This document shows, in pieces, positions 1-8,095 of a stretch of DNA of 64,000 nt. The translations under genes and the position numbers were made by a program. The notes beneath the pieces were generated by a model. That model made no database searches and was not told the DNA's origin. It saw only the letters and a program-made list of their open reading frames with translations. The stretch is from Cloacibacillus sp. An23 (GTDB lineage Bacteria; Synergistota; Synergistia; Synergistales; Synergistaceae). How positions within the stretch are numbered: position 1 is the stretch's first letter; the number at the start of each line of letters is the position of its first letter. The stretch covers positions 248,001 to 312,000 of the forward strand of contig NZ_NFJQ01000001.1 in NCBI RefSeq assembly GCF_002159945.1, in the 5' to 3' direction.

Positions 1-50
1 TAGGGGCGAAACGCGCAAATCGTACCGCCGCCGCGCCTCCGGCAGCTCCG

Positions 51-908
51 CTATTCCTTCGAAGATCGCAGAGTCGAAAGCAGTGCCGTGCCTAAAATCA
101 CCGCTCCGCCCGCGAGCTCGCGAAGCGTCGGGAACTCGCCGATAAAAAGCGCCGCCGCAGCGATGCCGTAGACGCTTTCGAGGCTCGCTATCACGCCCGC
201 CGTCTGCGCGCGCACGCTCTTCATGCCGCTGATAAAAAGCGAGTGCGCGACGCCTGTGAGCACGACGCCGAGCACGGCGAGAAGCGCCCAGTCCGCCGGC
301 GTGACGTGCGGCCTGTCGAAAAGCAGGACCGGCAGCATCAGAAGCGCCGCAGTCCCCTGCTCGTAGAAGGCCACGACGCTGCCGTCGTAGCGCGCGACGA
401 ACTTCCTGTTGAGCAGCGACATCACCGCGTAAGAGAGGCTCCCGGCCATGCCCCAGATCATCCCCGCAATCATGCCGGGCCCCGCATCGAAGCCGGGCAC
501 GACGAGCAGCACTCCGCCGAACATCACGAACGCGGCGAGCACGTCAGCGCCGCGCAGCCTTTCACGGAACAGCAGCGGCTCGAGGAAAGTGACGAAAATA
601 GGGTAAGCGGCGAAGGTCAGCACGCCTATCGCGACTGTCGAGAGCTTGACTGAAAGATAAAAGGCGGTCCAGTGGAGCGCGAGCACCGCCCCGACCGCGG
701 CGATCGCCGCGTAATCGGCGGCGCGGGCCAGACGCACATTCTTTTTCCTTAAAAAGAAGAAAAGCCCCATCGACGCGGAGGCGAAGAACACGCGCCCGAG
801 CACGATGTACGGCGCGGGCAGGCTTATGAATTTGCCGAAAAGCCCCGTAAGGCCGAAAAGTACGACTGAAAGATGAATTTCCAGAAGATTCCGCGTCCTG
901 ACGTCCAC
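51..908 (-). CDS. EamA/DMT-family transporter
   Basis: Integral membrane protein of about 285 residues with roughly ten hydrophobic helices, the size and pattern of two EamA repeats (drug/metabolite transporter superfamily). Members export or import amino acids and other small metabolites; the substrate cannot be read from sequence. The open frame extends further upstream, but the extra part is Arg-rich shadow of the next gene. The likely start is the GTG at 908, with an AGGGAGGA ribosome site about 8 bases upstream. It follows the PAS regulator by about 14 bases, so the two are probably co-transcribed. The neighbourhood (regulator plus ornithine-cyclodeaminase-like enzyme) suggests an amino-acid or imino-acid substrate; that is inference. 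Confidence 0.85.
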   Translation of the reverse strand: MDVRTRNLLEIHLSVVLFGLTGLFGKFISLPAPYIVLGRVFFASASMGLFFFLRKKNVRLARAADYAAIAAVGAVLALHWTAFYLSVKLSTVAIGVLTFAAYPIFVTFLEPLLFRERLRGADVLAAFVMFGGVLLVVPGFDAGPGMIAGMIWGMAGSLSYAVMSLLNRKFVARYDGSVVAFYEQGTAALLMLPVLLFDRPHVTPADWALLAVLGVVLTGVAHSLFISGMKSVRAQTAGVIASLESVYGIAAAALFIGEFPTLRELAGGAVILGTALLSTLRSSKE

Positions 909-922
909 GCAGCGCTTCCTCC

Positions 923-1582
923 CTATTCCGCGCCGCAGCGCTTCCTGACGGCGCGCAGGTCGGCGTACAGGGTGTAGCGGCTCTTCCCCATCTCGCGCGC
1001 GAGATAGTCTATCGAGCCCTTGAGACGGAAGAAGCCGCGCCCGTCGAGAAATTCCACGCACTCCCGGCGTTCCCCGCTCGTGAGATACTCGAGCGGGCGG
1101 CCCATGCGGCGGCGCGCCTCTTCGACGAAAGACGCCTCGTCCTCGGGGCCTCCGAACCTCTCCACCCTGGGGCCGTCGAAGGAAAGCGGCTTTACCGCGG
1201 TCAGGAAGGAAGCCGCGTCGAGAAGCATCCTCGCCTTCGTCGTATCGTAATTGACGCAGAGCATCCCGACGAGCTTCCGCCCCGCGTCGCGTATCAGCAG
1301 GACGCTCGAACGGAGCTGCCGCCCGTTCCGCGCCTCCGCCGGGTAGTTAGCGATATAGTCCAGCGTCTCCACCTCGGAGCTGGTCATGAGAAAGCGCCCG
1401 AAGTCCGACATAGGCGCGTCCGCGCCGCGCCCCGAAAGACGCTCGTTCGCGGAGGCGATTATCCTCGTACCCTCCGGCGTCAGGTCGTGCAGTATTACCT
1501 CGTAATCAGGGCCGAGCGTCTCGCCGAGCATACCGACGAGCGGCACGAAAGGCGCGAGCAGCGGATGACAAATCTCTGACAT
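923..1582 (-). CDS. YheO/DauR-like PAS-HTH transcriptional regulator
   Basis: 219-residue regulator. Residues about 5-120 match the YheO-like PAS domain (the HDLTPEGTRI region, then a block ending in LVGMLCVNYD). The C-terminal 60 residues form a helix-turn-helix with IDYLAREMGKSRYTLYADL. This is the architecture of DauR, which in Pseudomonas controls D-arginine catabolism genes, including dauB, a member of the ornithine cyclodeaminase family. Here the upstream neighbour is such an OCD-family gene, so this protein plausibly senses an amino acid and controls that gene. The effector is unknown. Confidence 0.85.
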   Translation of the reverse strand: MSEICHPLLAPFVPLVGMLGETLGPDYEVILHDLTPEGTRIIASANERLSGRGADAPMSDFGRFLMTSSEVETLDYIANYPAEARNGRQLRSSVLLIRDAGRKLVGMLCVNYDTTKARMLLDAASFLTAVKPLSFDGPRVERFGGPEDEASFVEEARRRMGRPLEYLTSGERRECVEFLDGRGFFRLKGSIDYLAREMGKSRYTLYADLRAVRKRCGAE

Positions 1583-1685
1583 AAAAAGCCTCCATACAAA
1601 AATAAGGCGAAGAGCCTTTCTCTCCGCCTATTATACCCACGCGCGCGGCGCGGCGGAAGTTCGGCGCGCCGGCGCCGTGCCTTCG

Positions 1686-2678
1686 CTACATCGCCACTTC
1701 GACGCCCGCGCCCGCGGCCTTCGCCTTTTTCACTATCTCGGCGGCGGCGACCACGTCGAGCGTCGCGAAGCCCACTGTCTTCATGATCGTGACGTCCTGC
1801 GGCGAGCGGCGTCCTTCGACGCGCCCGAGTATCAGCTCGCCGAGCTCGCCGGAAATCATATCGGGCGAGAATTTACCCTCGCGCTCCGCTATTATAAAGT
1901 CTCCCGCCTCGGCGAGCACCGCCTCGCGGTTGTCCACGAAAATGCGCGACGCGCGCGCGAAAAGCTCCGCGGGTATCTCGCGCATCTCGGGCGTGTAGGC
2001 CCCGACGCCGGTCACGTGGCAGCCGTCCTTTATGTCCGCGGCGTCGAATACCGGTTCGCGCGAGGTCGTCACGGCGGTCACTACGTCCGCGCCGGTCACC
2101 GCCTCCTTCGGCGTAGCGGCTGGAATCAGCTTCGTACCGAACTTCCCGGCAAGCGGCGCGTACTGTTCCGCGAACGTCCGCGCGCGCCCCTCGAGCGCGT
2201 CGTACACGCGCACCTCTGAAAGCCTGCGCGCCGTCATAAGAGCTTCGAGCTGCGCGGGGGCCTGGCCTCCGGTGCCGAATAGCGCGCCTACGCTCGCATC
2301 CGGGTTCGCCAGCAGCTCTATCGCCGCGCCGGAGATCGCCGCCGTTCTGAGCTGCGTCAGAGTCGTGCCGTCGAGTATCGCCGACACAACGCCCGTCTCG
2401 CCGTCCACGACCGCCATCGTCGCGGGGATGACGGGCAGCCCCTTTTCGCGGTTGCCGGTGAAGCAGGAGACGATCTTCACGCCGCCCGCGTTCAGCGCGC
2501 CGCCGACGTAGGCCGGCATGAACATTATCTGCCCGTCGCGCGCGTCGTTGTCGATGTTTATGCGCAGCGGCACGACGGCGCTGCCCTCCGTGTGCAGCAC
2601 GAAGGCCTTCTTGTCGGCCTCTATCGCGTCGCGCATCGAAAAAACCTTAAGAATATCTTCCCTTGTAAGAATAAGCAT
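1686..2678 (-). CDS. Ornithine cyclodeaminase / mu-crystallin family protein
   Basis: 330-residue NAD(P)-dependent enzyme of the OCD/mu-crystallin family, full length. The N-terminal substrate domain contains LRINIDND and QIMFMPAYVGG, and the Rossmann domain has GTGGQA at about residues 136-141. Family members include ornithine cyclodeaminase, alanine dehydrogenase, ketimine reductases and DauB-type arginine dehydrogenase; sequence alone does not separate them. The ATG at 2678 has AAAGGGG upstream and a well-formed promoter with a palindromic operator. The downstream PAS-HTH gene makes a DauB-like role attractive but unproven. Confidence 0.88.
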   Translation of the reverse strand: MLILTREDILKVFSMRDAIEADKKAFVLHTEGSAVVPLRINIDNDARDGQIMFMPAYVGGALNAGGVKIVSCFTGNREKGLPVIPATMAVVDGETGVVSAILDGTTLTQLRTAAISGAAIELLANPDASVGALFGTGGQAPAQLEALMTARRLSEVRVYDALEGRARTFAEQYAPLAGKFGTKLIPAATPKEAVTGADVVTAVTTSREPVFDAADIKDGCHVTGVGAYTPEMREIPAELFARASRIFVDNREAVLAEAGDFIIAEREGKFSPDMISGELGELILGRVEGRRSPQDVTIMKTVGFATLDVVAAAEIVKKAKAAGAGVEVAM

Positions 2679-2719
2679 AACGCACGCCCCTTTCAGCGAT
2701 TGAAAAAGCCTTTATCATT

Positions 2720-2747
2720 AGCATACGCAGAAAAACTTTTTTGTCAA
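2720..2747 (-). promoter_or_regulatory. Promoter of the OCD-family gene
   Basis: On the minus strand TTGACA (2747-2742) and TATGCT (2725-2720) are separated by 16 bases and lie about 40-70 bases before the ATG at 2678. Confidence 0.65.
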
Positions 2748-2749
2748 TG

Positions 2750-2765
2750 ATACAAAATTTTGTAT
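2750..2765. promoter_or_regulatory. Palindromic operator ATACAAAATTTTGTAT
   Basis: Perfect 16-base palindrome placed two bases upstream of the -35 of the OCD-family promoter. It also overlaps a plus-strand promoter-like pair (TTGTCA 2741-2746, TATAAT 2763-2768, spacer 16). A repressor or activator site is likely; the adjacent PAS-HTH protein is the obvious candidate binder. No plus-strand gene starts here, so the plus-strand promoter may be fortuitous or drive a short antisense RNA. Confidence 0.6.
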
Positions 2766-2851
2766 AATGCGTGGGACACGGTGCGCAAAGCAGAACGGGC
2801 AGCCTTCGCGTCGGACGCCGCCGGTTTTTATTACGCTTACTAAACTACGGC

Positions 2852-2895
2852 AAAAAAGGAAACGGCCCCTCTCGCGCAGGCTCTCGCGGAAGGGC
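2852..2895 (-). terminator. Probable terminator after the ROK gene
   Basis: Imperfect hairpin (GCCC...CGCG paired with CGCG...GGGC) followed on the minus strand by CCTTTTTT, just downstream of the ROK stop codon. Confidence 0.45.
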
Positions 2896-2932
2896 GGCGT
2901 TTCATCGAATATTTCAGGGGACGGCGCGTCCG

Positions 2933-3844
2933 TCACGCCGCGCTTTTGTACAGAGAGGCGGCGCCTATCACGGCTGCGTCTCCGCCGAGTTTCGAGGTCT
3001 TCAGGCGGAAATACGGACGGAAGGGCGCGGGCAGGTACTTTTGCGCGCGCTCCGCAAGCTCTTCCGCTATGCCTTCCGCGCGGCTCATTCCGCCGCTCAG
3101 TATCACGGCTTCCGGGTCGAGCGCGACGGCGACGGAAACTATGCCGCGCGCAAGCGTTTCGAGCGCGGGAGATAGCATCGCGCTGGCTTCGGGCGCGGCG
3201 CGCATTTGCCAGAGCTTTTTGAAATCGGCGGGAAGTCCGGCGGCCTTAGCGCGTCGTTCGAGCCAATCCGCCGATGCGGCCTCTTCGAGATGGCCCGCGC
3301 CGCCGCAGCCGCAGCCCGTGAGCTCCGCGCCGCAGAGCGCCATGTGTCCGCATTCCGCGGCCATGCCGTGCGCCCCGCGCACGAGCCGCCCGCCCGAGAC
3401 TATGCCCGCGCCGATGCCGGTGCCGAGCGTCAGTACGACGTAGTCCTCCATCCCTGCGGCAGCGCCCGCCATGCCCTCGCCGAGCGCCGCGCAGTTAGCG
3501 TCGTTCTCGATCGCCGCTTCGGCGCGCAGGCCAAGGGACGCGAGACGCCTCTCGACCATAGCGCCGAGCGCGAGGCCGTCGCAGTTTTCGTAATTCGTGA
3601 GCCGCGCGGCGGTTTTACGGTCTTTCGCCACGAAGCCCGGCAGCCCCATGCCGACGAAGCACTCTTCGCCGTTTTCCGCAAGGCGCAGGACGAGCGCGGC
3701 GGCGGTCTCGACGAGATTCTCAGCCGTGCGCGGCGACGGCGCGGCGCAGGTTTCGGCGCGCAGCAGACGCGCGGGACTCTGCGAAAAATCGGCCGCGCCC
3801 GCCGTTATCGTGTGTCCGCCGACGTCGAGGCCGATATACTTCAT
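2933..3844 (-). CDS. ROK-family sugar kinase
   Basis: 303-residue cytoplasmic kinase of the ROK family (glucokinase, N-acetylmannosamine or N-acetylglucosamine kinase type). The N-terminal phosphate loop is IGLDVGGHT, the catalytic Asp lies in ENDANCAALGE, and a Gly-rich ATP motif is LTLGTGIGAGIVSGG. The zinc motif is altered: GH is followed by GCGCGGAGHLEE, so the third Cys of the usual CxCGxxGCxE is replaced by His. The gene starts right after the M55 peptidase stop and is probably co-transcribed with it. The sugar specificity cannot be read; a cell-wall amino-sugar would fit the D-aminopeptidase neighbour (inference). Confidence 0.88.
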   Translation of the reverse strand: MKYIGLDVGGHTITAGAADFSQSPARLLRAETCAAPSPRTAENLVETAAALVLRLAENGEECFVGMGLPGFVAKDRKTAARLTNYENCDGLALGAMVERRLASLGLRAEAAIENDANCAALGEGMAGAAAGMEDYVVLTLGTGIGAGIVSGGRLVRGAHGMAAECGHMALCGAELTGCGCGGAGHLEEAASADWLERRAKAAGLPADFKKLWQMRAAPEASAMLSPALETLARGIVSVAVALDPEAVILSGGMSRAEGIAEELAERAQKYLPAPFRPYFRLKTSKLGGDAAVIGAASLYKSAA

Positions 3845-4681
3845 TTAATAGCTCTCCTTCGCGGCGTTCGCAATGTCACACGACGTGCAAATGAAGCGCC
3901 GCAGCTCGAATACCTCTTCGCATTCGAAGCGCAGCGCGCGTCCCGAGACGCGGCGAGCGCCCGGGACGAGAGCCGCCGCGTCGGTCTGTAACGTGTTCAT
4001 GAAGGATATTTCCAAGACGTATGGCCCTTCAAGCGTGAACGGACGAAGCTCGCCGCGCCGCGCAGCCTCTGCAGCTTCTTTAGCGGCGGCGTAAATTTCA
4101 GCCTCCGTCTCCTCCGGCGTGCGGCAGAGCGCCGCGCCTCGCCCGAGCCCCTCTTTTACCGAGCAGAGCCGCGCCTGCGGTCCGAGCAGACTGCGCGCCT
4201 CGGCGCAGAGCGCGTCGTCGCCGGAGACGAACGCGACGGGGACGCCCAGCGCTCCGCAGAGCAGCGCGTTCACGCCGGTCTCGCCCATTTTTACGCCGTT
4301 GACCGCGATGCCGTAGATAGTGTGTCTGTCGTAGCTGTGGTCGAGCACGGCCTTCTCCGTCCCGGCCATCGCGTGATAGCCGGTGAAGAACGCCGCGTCG
4401 CAGCCCTCCGCGCCCTCGACCATGCCGAGCACCTTCGGAGAGCCGCTAGCGAGAAGTACGGAGCCTCCGAACTCCGCGACGTCGAGGTTCGTCATGGAGC
4501 AGTGGGCGTCGCAGATTATCACGCGCTCCGCCCCGGCGTCGAGCGCGCCGCGCACGGCCGCGCTCACGTCGCCGAGCTGGCGCGCGCGCCCGAAGGGATA
4601 TTCGGGACGGCCCGCCGTCACCTGCGCCGTGCTGACGACGCCGGTCGAGCCCTCCATATCTGAGCTTATAAATATTTTCAC
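3845..4681 (-). CDS. M55 family D-aminopeptidase (DppA-like)
   Basis: 278-residue zinc D-aminopeptidase of the DppA family, which cleaves D-amino acids such as D-Ala from peptides. Metal-ligand motifs are intact: SSDMEGSTG with D8 and E10, DAHCSMTN, GYHAMAG and GETGVNA. The start is the GTG at 4681, with GGAGG 8 bases upstream; longer open frame upstream is shadow of ychF. In Bacillus this enzyme sits with a dipeptide transporter, but here its partner is a ROK kinase, which suggests recycling or use of murein-derived peptides and sugars (inference). Confidence 0.9.
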   Translation of the reverse strand: MKIFISSDMEGSTGVVSTAQVTAGRPEYPFGRARQLGDVSAAVRGALDAGAERVIICDAHCSMTNLDVAEFGGSVLLASGSPKVLGMVEGAEGCDAAFFTGYHAMAGTEKAVLDHSYDRHTIYGIAVNGVKMGETGVNALLCGALGVPVAFVSGDDALCAEARSLLGPQARLCSVKEGLGRGAALCRTPEETEAEIYAAAKEAAEAARRGELRPFTLEGPYVLEISFMNTLQTDAAALVPGARRVSGRALRFECEEVFELRRFICTSCDIANAAKESY

Positions 4682-4704
4682 GGCAAGAGCCTCCGTTTCA
4701 TGCG

Positions 4705-4749
4705 GAAATAAAATACGCGCCGCCGTTTCGTGAGAAACGCGGCGGCGCG
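4705..4749 (-). terminator. Terminator after ychF
   Basis: Perfect 10-base stem (CGCGCCGCCG/CGGCGGCGCG) with a TTTC/GAAA inner extension, followed on the minus strand by TATTTTATTT. Confidence 0.6.
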
Positions 4750-4764
4750 GCGTGTGGCCGAATG

Positions 4765-5859
4765 TTAGACGTTGAAGCGTATCTCTATCATGTCTCCGTC
4801 TTTGACTATATATTCCTTGCCTTCGAGCCTCAGCACCCCGGCCTTGCGGCATTCGTCGAAGGAGTGGCCGTGCGCCATGTAGTCGTCGAAGGCGACGACC
4901 TGCGCCCTGATGAAGCCGCGCGCGAGGTCGGAGTGTATCGTCCCCGCCGCGTCCACGGCGGTCTCTCCCTTGTGCAGCGTCCAGGCGCGCACCTCGTCCG
5001 GGCCGCAGGTGAAGAAGCTGATGAGGCCGAGCACGCGGTAGGCCTCTTCGATGAGGCGTTCGCGCCCCGGCTCCGTGATGTTGAGCCCTTCGGTGAACTC
5101 CTTCGCCTCCTCGGGGTCGAGGTCCATGACGTCCATCTCGAGGCTGCCGTAGAGCGTGCAAAGCTTCGCCCCGCGCTCTTCCGCGCGCTTTTTAAGCTCA
5201 TCCCACTTCGGGATCTTCGTCTCTTCGTTCTGGCTCTCGTCGAGGTTCAGCAGAATTATCTGCGGCTTCGACGTGACGAAGGCGAAGCCGCGAAGCTGGC
5301 GCGTCTCCTCGGGCTTCAGCTCGATGCTCGAAAGCGGCTTTTCCTCCATGAGGCAGTCGTAGCATTTTTCAAGCAACGCCTTTTCCTTGTCTTCGTCCGG
5401 CGTGAGCTTCTTCTTCGCGCGCAGCTTCGAGAGGCGGTTGTCTATCACGCCGAGGTCGCGGAAGATAAGTTCGTTGTCCACTATGTCCCAGTCGCGTACG
5501 GGGTCTATGCTCCCCTCCGGATGCTCGACCGCCGGGTTCGCGAAGCATCGGATGACGTGTATCAAAGCGTCGGCGTCGGCTACGAACGAAAGGAAGGCGT
5601 TGCCGAGCCCCTCGCCCTTGCCGGCCCCGCGCGAAAGTCCGGCGAGGTCTACGAATTCCACCTGCGCCGGGGTCTCCTTGCGCGGCGCATGTATCCCGAC
5701 AAGAGCGTCGAAGCGCTTGTCCGGCACGGGGACGACGGCCTTGTTCGGGTCCGTCTTGCCTCCGGCGTATGGCTTCACCTCGGCGCCGGCCCTCGTTATA
5801 ACGTTGAAAACAGTGCTCTTGCCGCTCAACGGCAGCCCGATAATTCCGCAATGCAGCAT
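4765..5859 (-). CDS. ychF: YchF/OLA1 family ATPase
   Basis: 364-residue Obg-superfamily P-loop ATPase that binds ribosomes and takes part in stress and translation control. P-loop GLPLSGKST lies at residues 8-16, the G3 region is DLAGLSRGAGKGEGLG, the G4-like NLDE (typical of YchF, explaining ATP preference) is around residue 200, and the TGS domain ends the protein (EYIVKDGDMIEIRFNV). The P-loop is unusual: most YchF proteins have GLPNVGKS. It is a single-copy housekeeping gene elsewhere; its link to the downstream peptidase is broken here by a terminator. Confidence 0.94.
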   Translation of the reverse strand: MLHCGIIGLPLSGKSTVFNVITRAGAEVKPYAGGKTDPNKAVVPVPDKRFDALVGIHAPRKETPAQVEFVDLAGLSRGAGKGEGLGNAFLSFVADADALIHVIRCFANPAVEHPEGSIDPVRDWDIVDNELIFRDLGVIDNRLSKLRAKKKLTPDEDKEKALLEKCYDCLMEEKPLSSIELKPEETRQLRGFAFVTSKPQIILLNLDESQNEETKIPKWDELKKRAEERGAKLCTLYGSLEMDVMDLDPEEAKEFTEGLNITEPGRERLIEEAYRVLGLISFFTCGPDEVRAWTLHKGETAVDAAGTIHSDLARGFIRAQVVAFDDYMAHGHSFDECRKAGVLRLEGKEYIVKDGDMIEIRFNV

Positions 5860-5932
5860 CTATATCAGCTCCACAGATATTTTTTCTTTTCGTAAGAGTT
5901 TACTATAACGCGGCGCGCGCCGCAAATCTCAT

Positions 5933-6958
5933 TCAGCTCGCGGAGACGCCGCCGTAGCTTTTTTCGTTTATTACTATGAGGCCGTTTTTTATTTTTTCGG
6001 CTATCTCGTCTATTTTATCGCGGATCTCTACCGGCACGTTCATCTTCGATTCGCGCGTCCACGTCGATATGTCCATGCACCCTTCGGCGAGGCCTATCGA
6101 GAAGCTGTCCTTCGGCAGCTTGCCGTCCATATAGTTCTCGATGACGCGCGCGACTACGTGCCCGCTCCGCTTCACCACGCTCGCGAGCACCGCGTCTGGA
6201 AATTCCGTCTCAAGCTCGCTGTCAACTCCGATGCACCACCATCCTCCGGAAACAGCGTCCTTTATCGCAGACAGAGAGGCCGGGCCCGCGGCGCAGAATA
6301 TCACGTCGGCCCCGCCGCGGCTGAGCTTCCTCGCCGCTGCGGCTACCTTCGAGGCGTCGGTGAAGCTGCCCGTGTATTCGCACAGCACCTCGACGCCGGG
6401 CGACGTGTACCACGAGCCGGCCCTGTAGCCGAGCTTGAAGCGCCGCGCCGGAGGCACGTCCTCCCCGAGTATTATGCCTATCACGAAGTCTCCGTTGATC
6501 CGCGCCATGTCTTTTTCGCCCGTCATCATCGCGGCGAGGACTCCGGCGAGGAAGCCTCCCTCCTCCTCGCGGAAGACGATGTTGGTGACGCCCTCCATGC
6601 CGCGGCTGTCGAAGACCACGTAGGTGCAGTCGGGGAATTCGTCCTTGACGGCCCTGAGCGCCGGAACGTAGAGGGACGACGTTATTATAACGAGGTCGGA
6701 CTCGCTCGAGGCTTCGCGCAGCAGCGGCTCGAGCAGGGCCGCGTCGCCGTAGGCGTTGTAGACCTCCGTCTGTATCTTCCTGCCGTAGCGCTCGCGCGCC
6801 ATCTCGAGCCCGCTGCAGCATATCCCGTTGAAGCTATTAGGCATAGCCACGGGGTCGGCCCCTTCGAGCATAAGGGCTATCCTTTCCGCCGCAAGACATC
6901 CGCCGGCGGAGAAAACGATAATCAGAGCCGAAAGCATGAAACAGAAAATTTTTTTCAT
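5933..6958 (-). CDS. BMP-family (BmpA/Med-like) substrate-binding protein
   Basis: 341-residue exported binding protein of the BMP family (PnrA/BmpA, usually nucleoside-binding parts of ABC importers). It has an N-terminal signal sequence of about 23 residues, ending SAGGCLAAE; the lipobox is poor (A at -3), so lipidation is uncertain. Typical family blocks are GVTNIVFREEEGGFLAG and RFKLGYRAGS. The permease and ATPase genes that usually accompany such proteins are absent here, so it either uses a transporter elsewhere or acts as a sensor-type protein. Confidence 0.85.
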   Translation of the reverse strand: MKKIFCFMLSALIIVFSAGGCLAAERIALMLEGADPVAMPNSFNGICCSGLEMARERYGRKIQTEVYNAYGDAALLEPLLREASSESDLVIITSSLYVPALRAVKDEFPDCTYVVFDSRGMEGVTNIVFREEEGGFLAGVLAAMMTGEKDMARINGDFVIGIILGEDVPPARRFKLGYRAGSWYTSPGVEVLCEYTGSFTDASKVAAAARKLSRGGADVIFCAAGPASLSAIKDAVSGGWWCIGVDSELETEFPDAVLASVVKRSGHVVARVIENYMDGKLPKDSFSIGLAEGCMDISTWTRESKMNVPVEIRDKIDEIAEKIKNGLIVINEKSYGGVSAS

Positions 6959-7014
6959 CCGTCCACCTCTTCGCGCGAAACGGCGGCGGCCGCCGCGCCG
7001 TAGTCCGTCTTACC

Positions 7015-7043
7015 ATTATATTATATCCCTCCCTGCACTCCAA
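7015..7043 (-). promoter_or_regulatory. Promoter of the BMP-family gene
   Basis: Minus-strand TTGGAG (7043-7038), 17-base spacer, TATAAT (7020-7015), about 57 bases before the start at 6958. Confidence 0.55.
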
Positions 7044-7088
7044 CGCGAAACGGCGTAAAAAGCGCGTTTCCGCCGGCGCGGCGCGCGT

Positions 7089-7118
7089 TTGACAAATTCC
7101 GCGCCGCTTAACTATCAT
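7089..7118 (+). promoter_or_regulatory. Promoter of the M23 gene
   Basis: TTGACA (7089-7094), 18-base spacer, TATCAT (7113-7118). The GGAGGT ribosome site and ATG at 7148 follow. Confidence 0.6.
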
Positions 7119-7147
7119 AGTCTGAGGCTGACATTGGAGGTATCACG

Positions 7148-8011
7148 ATGAGAAAATTCATGAAATTATGCGCGGCGGCGGCTTTAGCCGTGCTTTTGGC
7201 GGCGGGCTGCGGAGCCGCCGACGTCGCGGTGAAAGCGCCGTCAGAGGTAAAAATCGGCAGGCCGTTCCTTGTACGCGTAGAGGCGCGCGCAGAGACGCTC
7301 TCCGACGTAAAGGTGTCGTGGCTCGGGCAGGAAGCGCCGCTTTCCGCCGCGCCGGACGGGGTATATTCAGTTCTGCTCGGAAGCGACGTAAAGGGGACGG
7401 AGCCCGGCGAGGCCGAGCTCGCCGTTACGTTCCGCTCCGGCGGCGGAGACGAGGAGCGCGTCGCGCATCGCGTGAAGCTGCTGCCGCACAGCTATCCCGC
7501 CGAAAAATTGACCGTCGCGCCGTCGAAGGCGTCGCCTCCGTCTAAGGAGGCGGAGCGCATAAAACGAGAAGCGGAGCTCGGGCGCGCCGCCGTGATGAGT
7601 ACGCGTCCGGGGCACGCTCCATCGCTGCCGCTCGTCCGTCCCGTGCCGGGGATATTCACCTCGAATTACGGCAAGAGCCGGTGGTTCAACGGCAAATTCA
7701 GCGGACGCCACGGCGGCGCGGACATGCGCGCCAAGACAGGCACTCAGGTCAAGGCCGCGGCGGACGGCGTCGTGACGCTCGCGGGGGATTTCTACTTCGC
7801 TGGGCGCTGCGTCTACGTCGATCACGGCGCGGGCTTCACGACATTTTACTGCCACCTCTCGAAGATCTCCGTCAAGGCCGGAGGCGAGGTGAAGGCCGGA
7901 CAGACGATAGGGCTCTCGGGCAGCAGCGGGCGCGTCACCGGGCCGCACCTGCATTTCAGCACCGCGTGGCGCGGCATATACTTCGACCCGGAGCCGCTTC
8001 TCGCCAAATAG
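7148..8011 (+). CDS. M23 (LytM-type) peptidoglycan endopeptidase lipoprotein
   Basis: 287 residues. The signal peptide ends in LAAGC, a good lipobox, so this is probably a lipoprotein. An Ig-like N-terminal domain of about 100 residues and a linker precede the C-terminal M23 domain. Zinc-site motifs are intact: RHGGADM (HxxxD), HLSK and HLHF, so it should be an active metallo-endopeptidase acting on peptidoglycan cross-links. GGAGGT lies 6 bases before the ATG. The gene diverges from the BMP gene. Confidence 0.92.
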   Translation: MRKFMKLCAAAALAVLLAAGCGAADVAVKAPSEVKIGRPFLVRVEARAETLSDVKVSWLGQEAPLSAAPDGVYSVLLGSDVKGTEPGEAELAVTFRSGGGDEERVAHRVKLLPHSYPAEKLTVAPSKASPPSKEAERIKREAELGRAAVMSTRPGHAPSLPLVRPVPGIFTSNYGKSRWFNGKFSGRHGGADMRAKTGTQVKAAADGVVTLAGDFYFAGRCVYVDHGAGFTTFYCHLSKISVKAGGEVKAGQTIGLSGSSGRVTGPHLHFSTAWRGIYFDPEPLLAK

Positions 8012-8095
8012 CCGAGCGGCCGCGCGCAATATCTTTCAATAAATCCCGCGGCGGCGGCGCTAAAATAGGCCGCGTACTGCTAAAGGCTGGAGGCG

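Noticed and set aside
2767-3222. Gene for the plus-strand promoter-like sequence at 2741-2768
   Set aside because: Frames here overlap the ROK gene antisense and are Arg-rich without a ribosome site; the TATAAT is partly a by-product of the palindrome.
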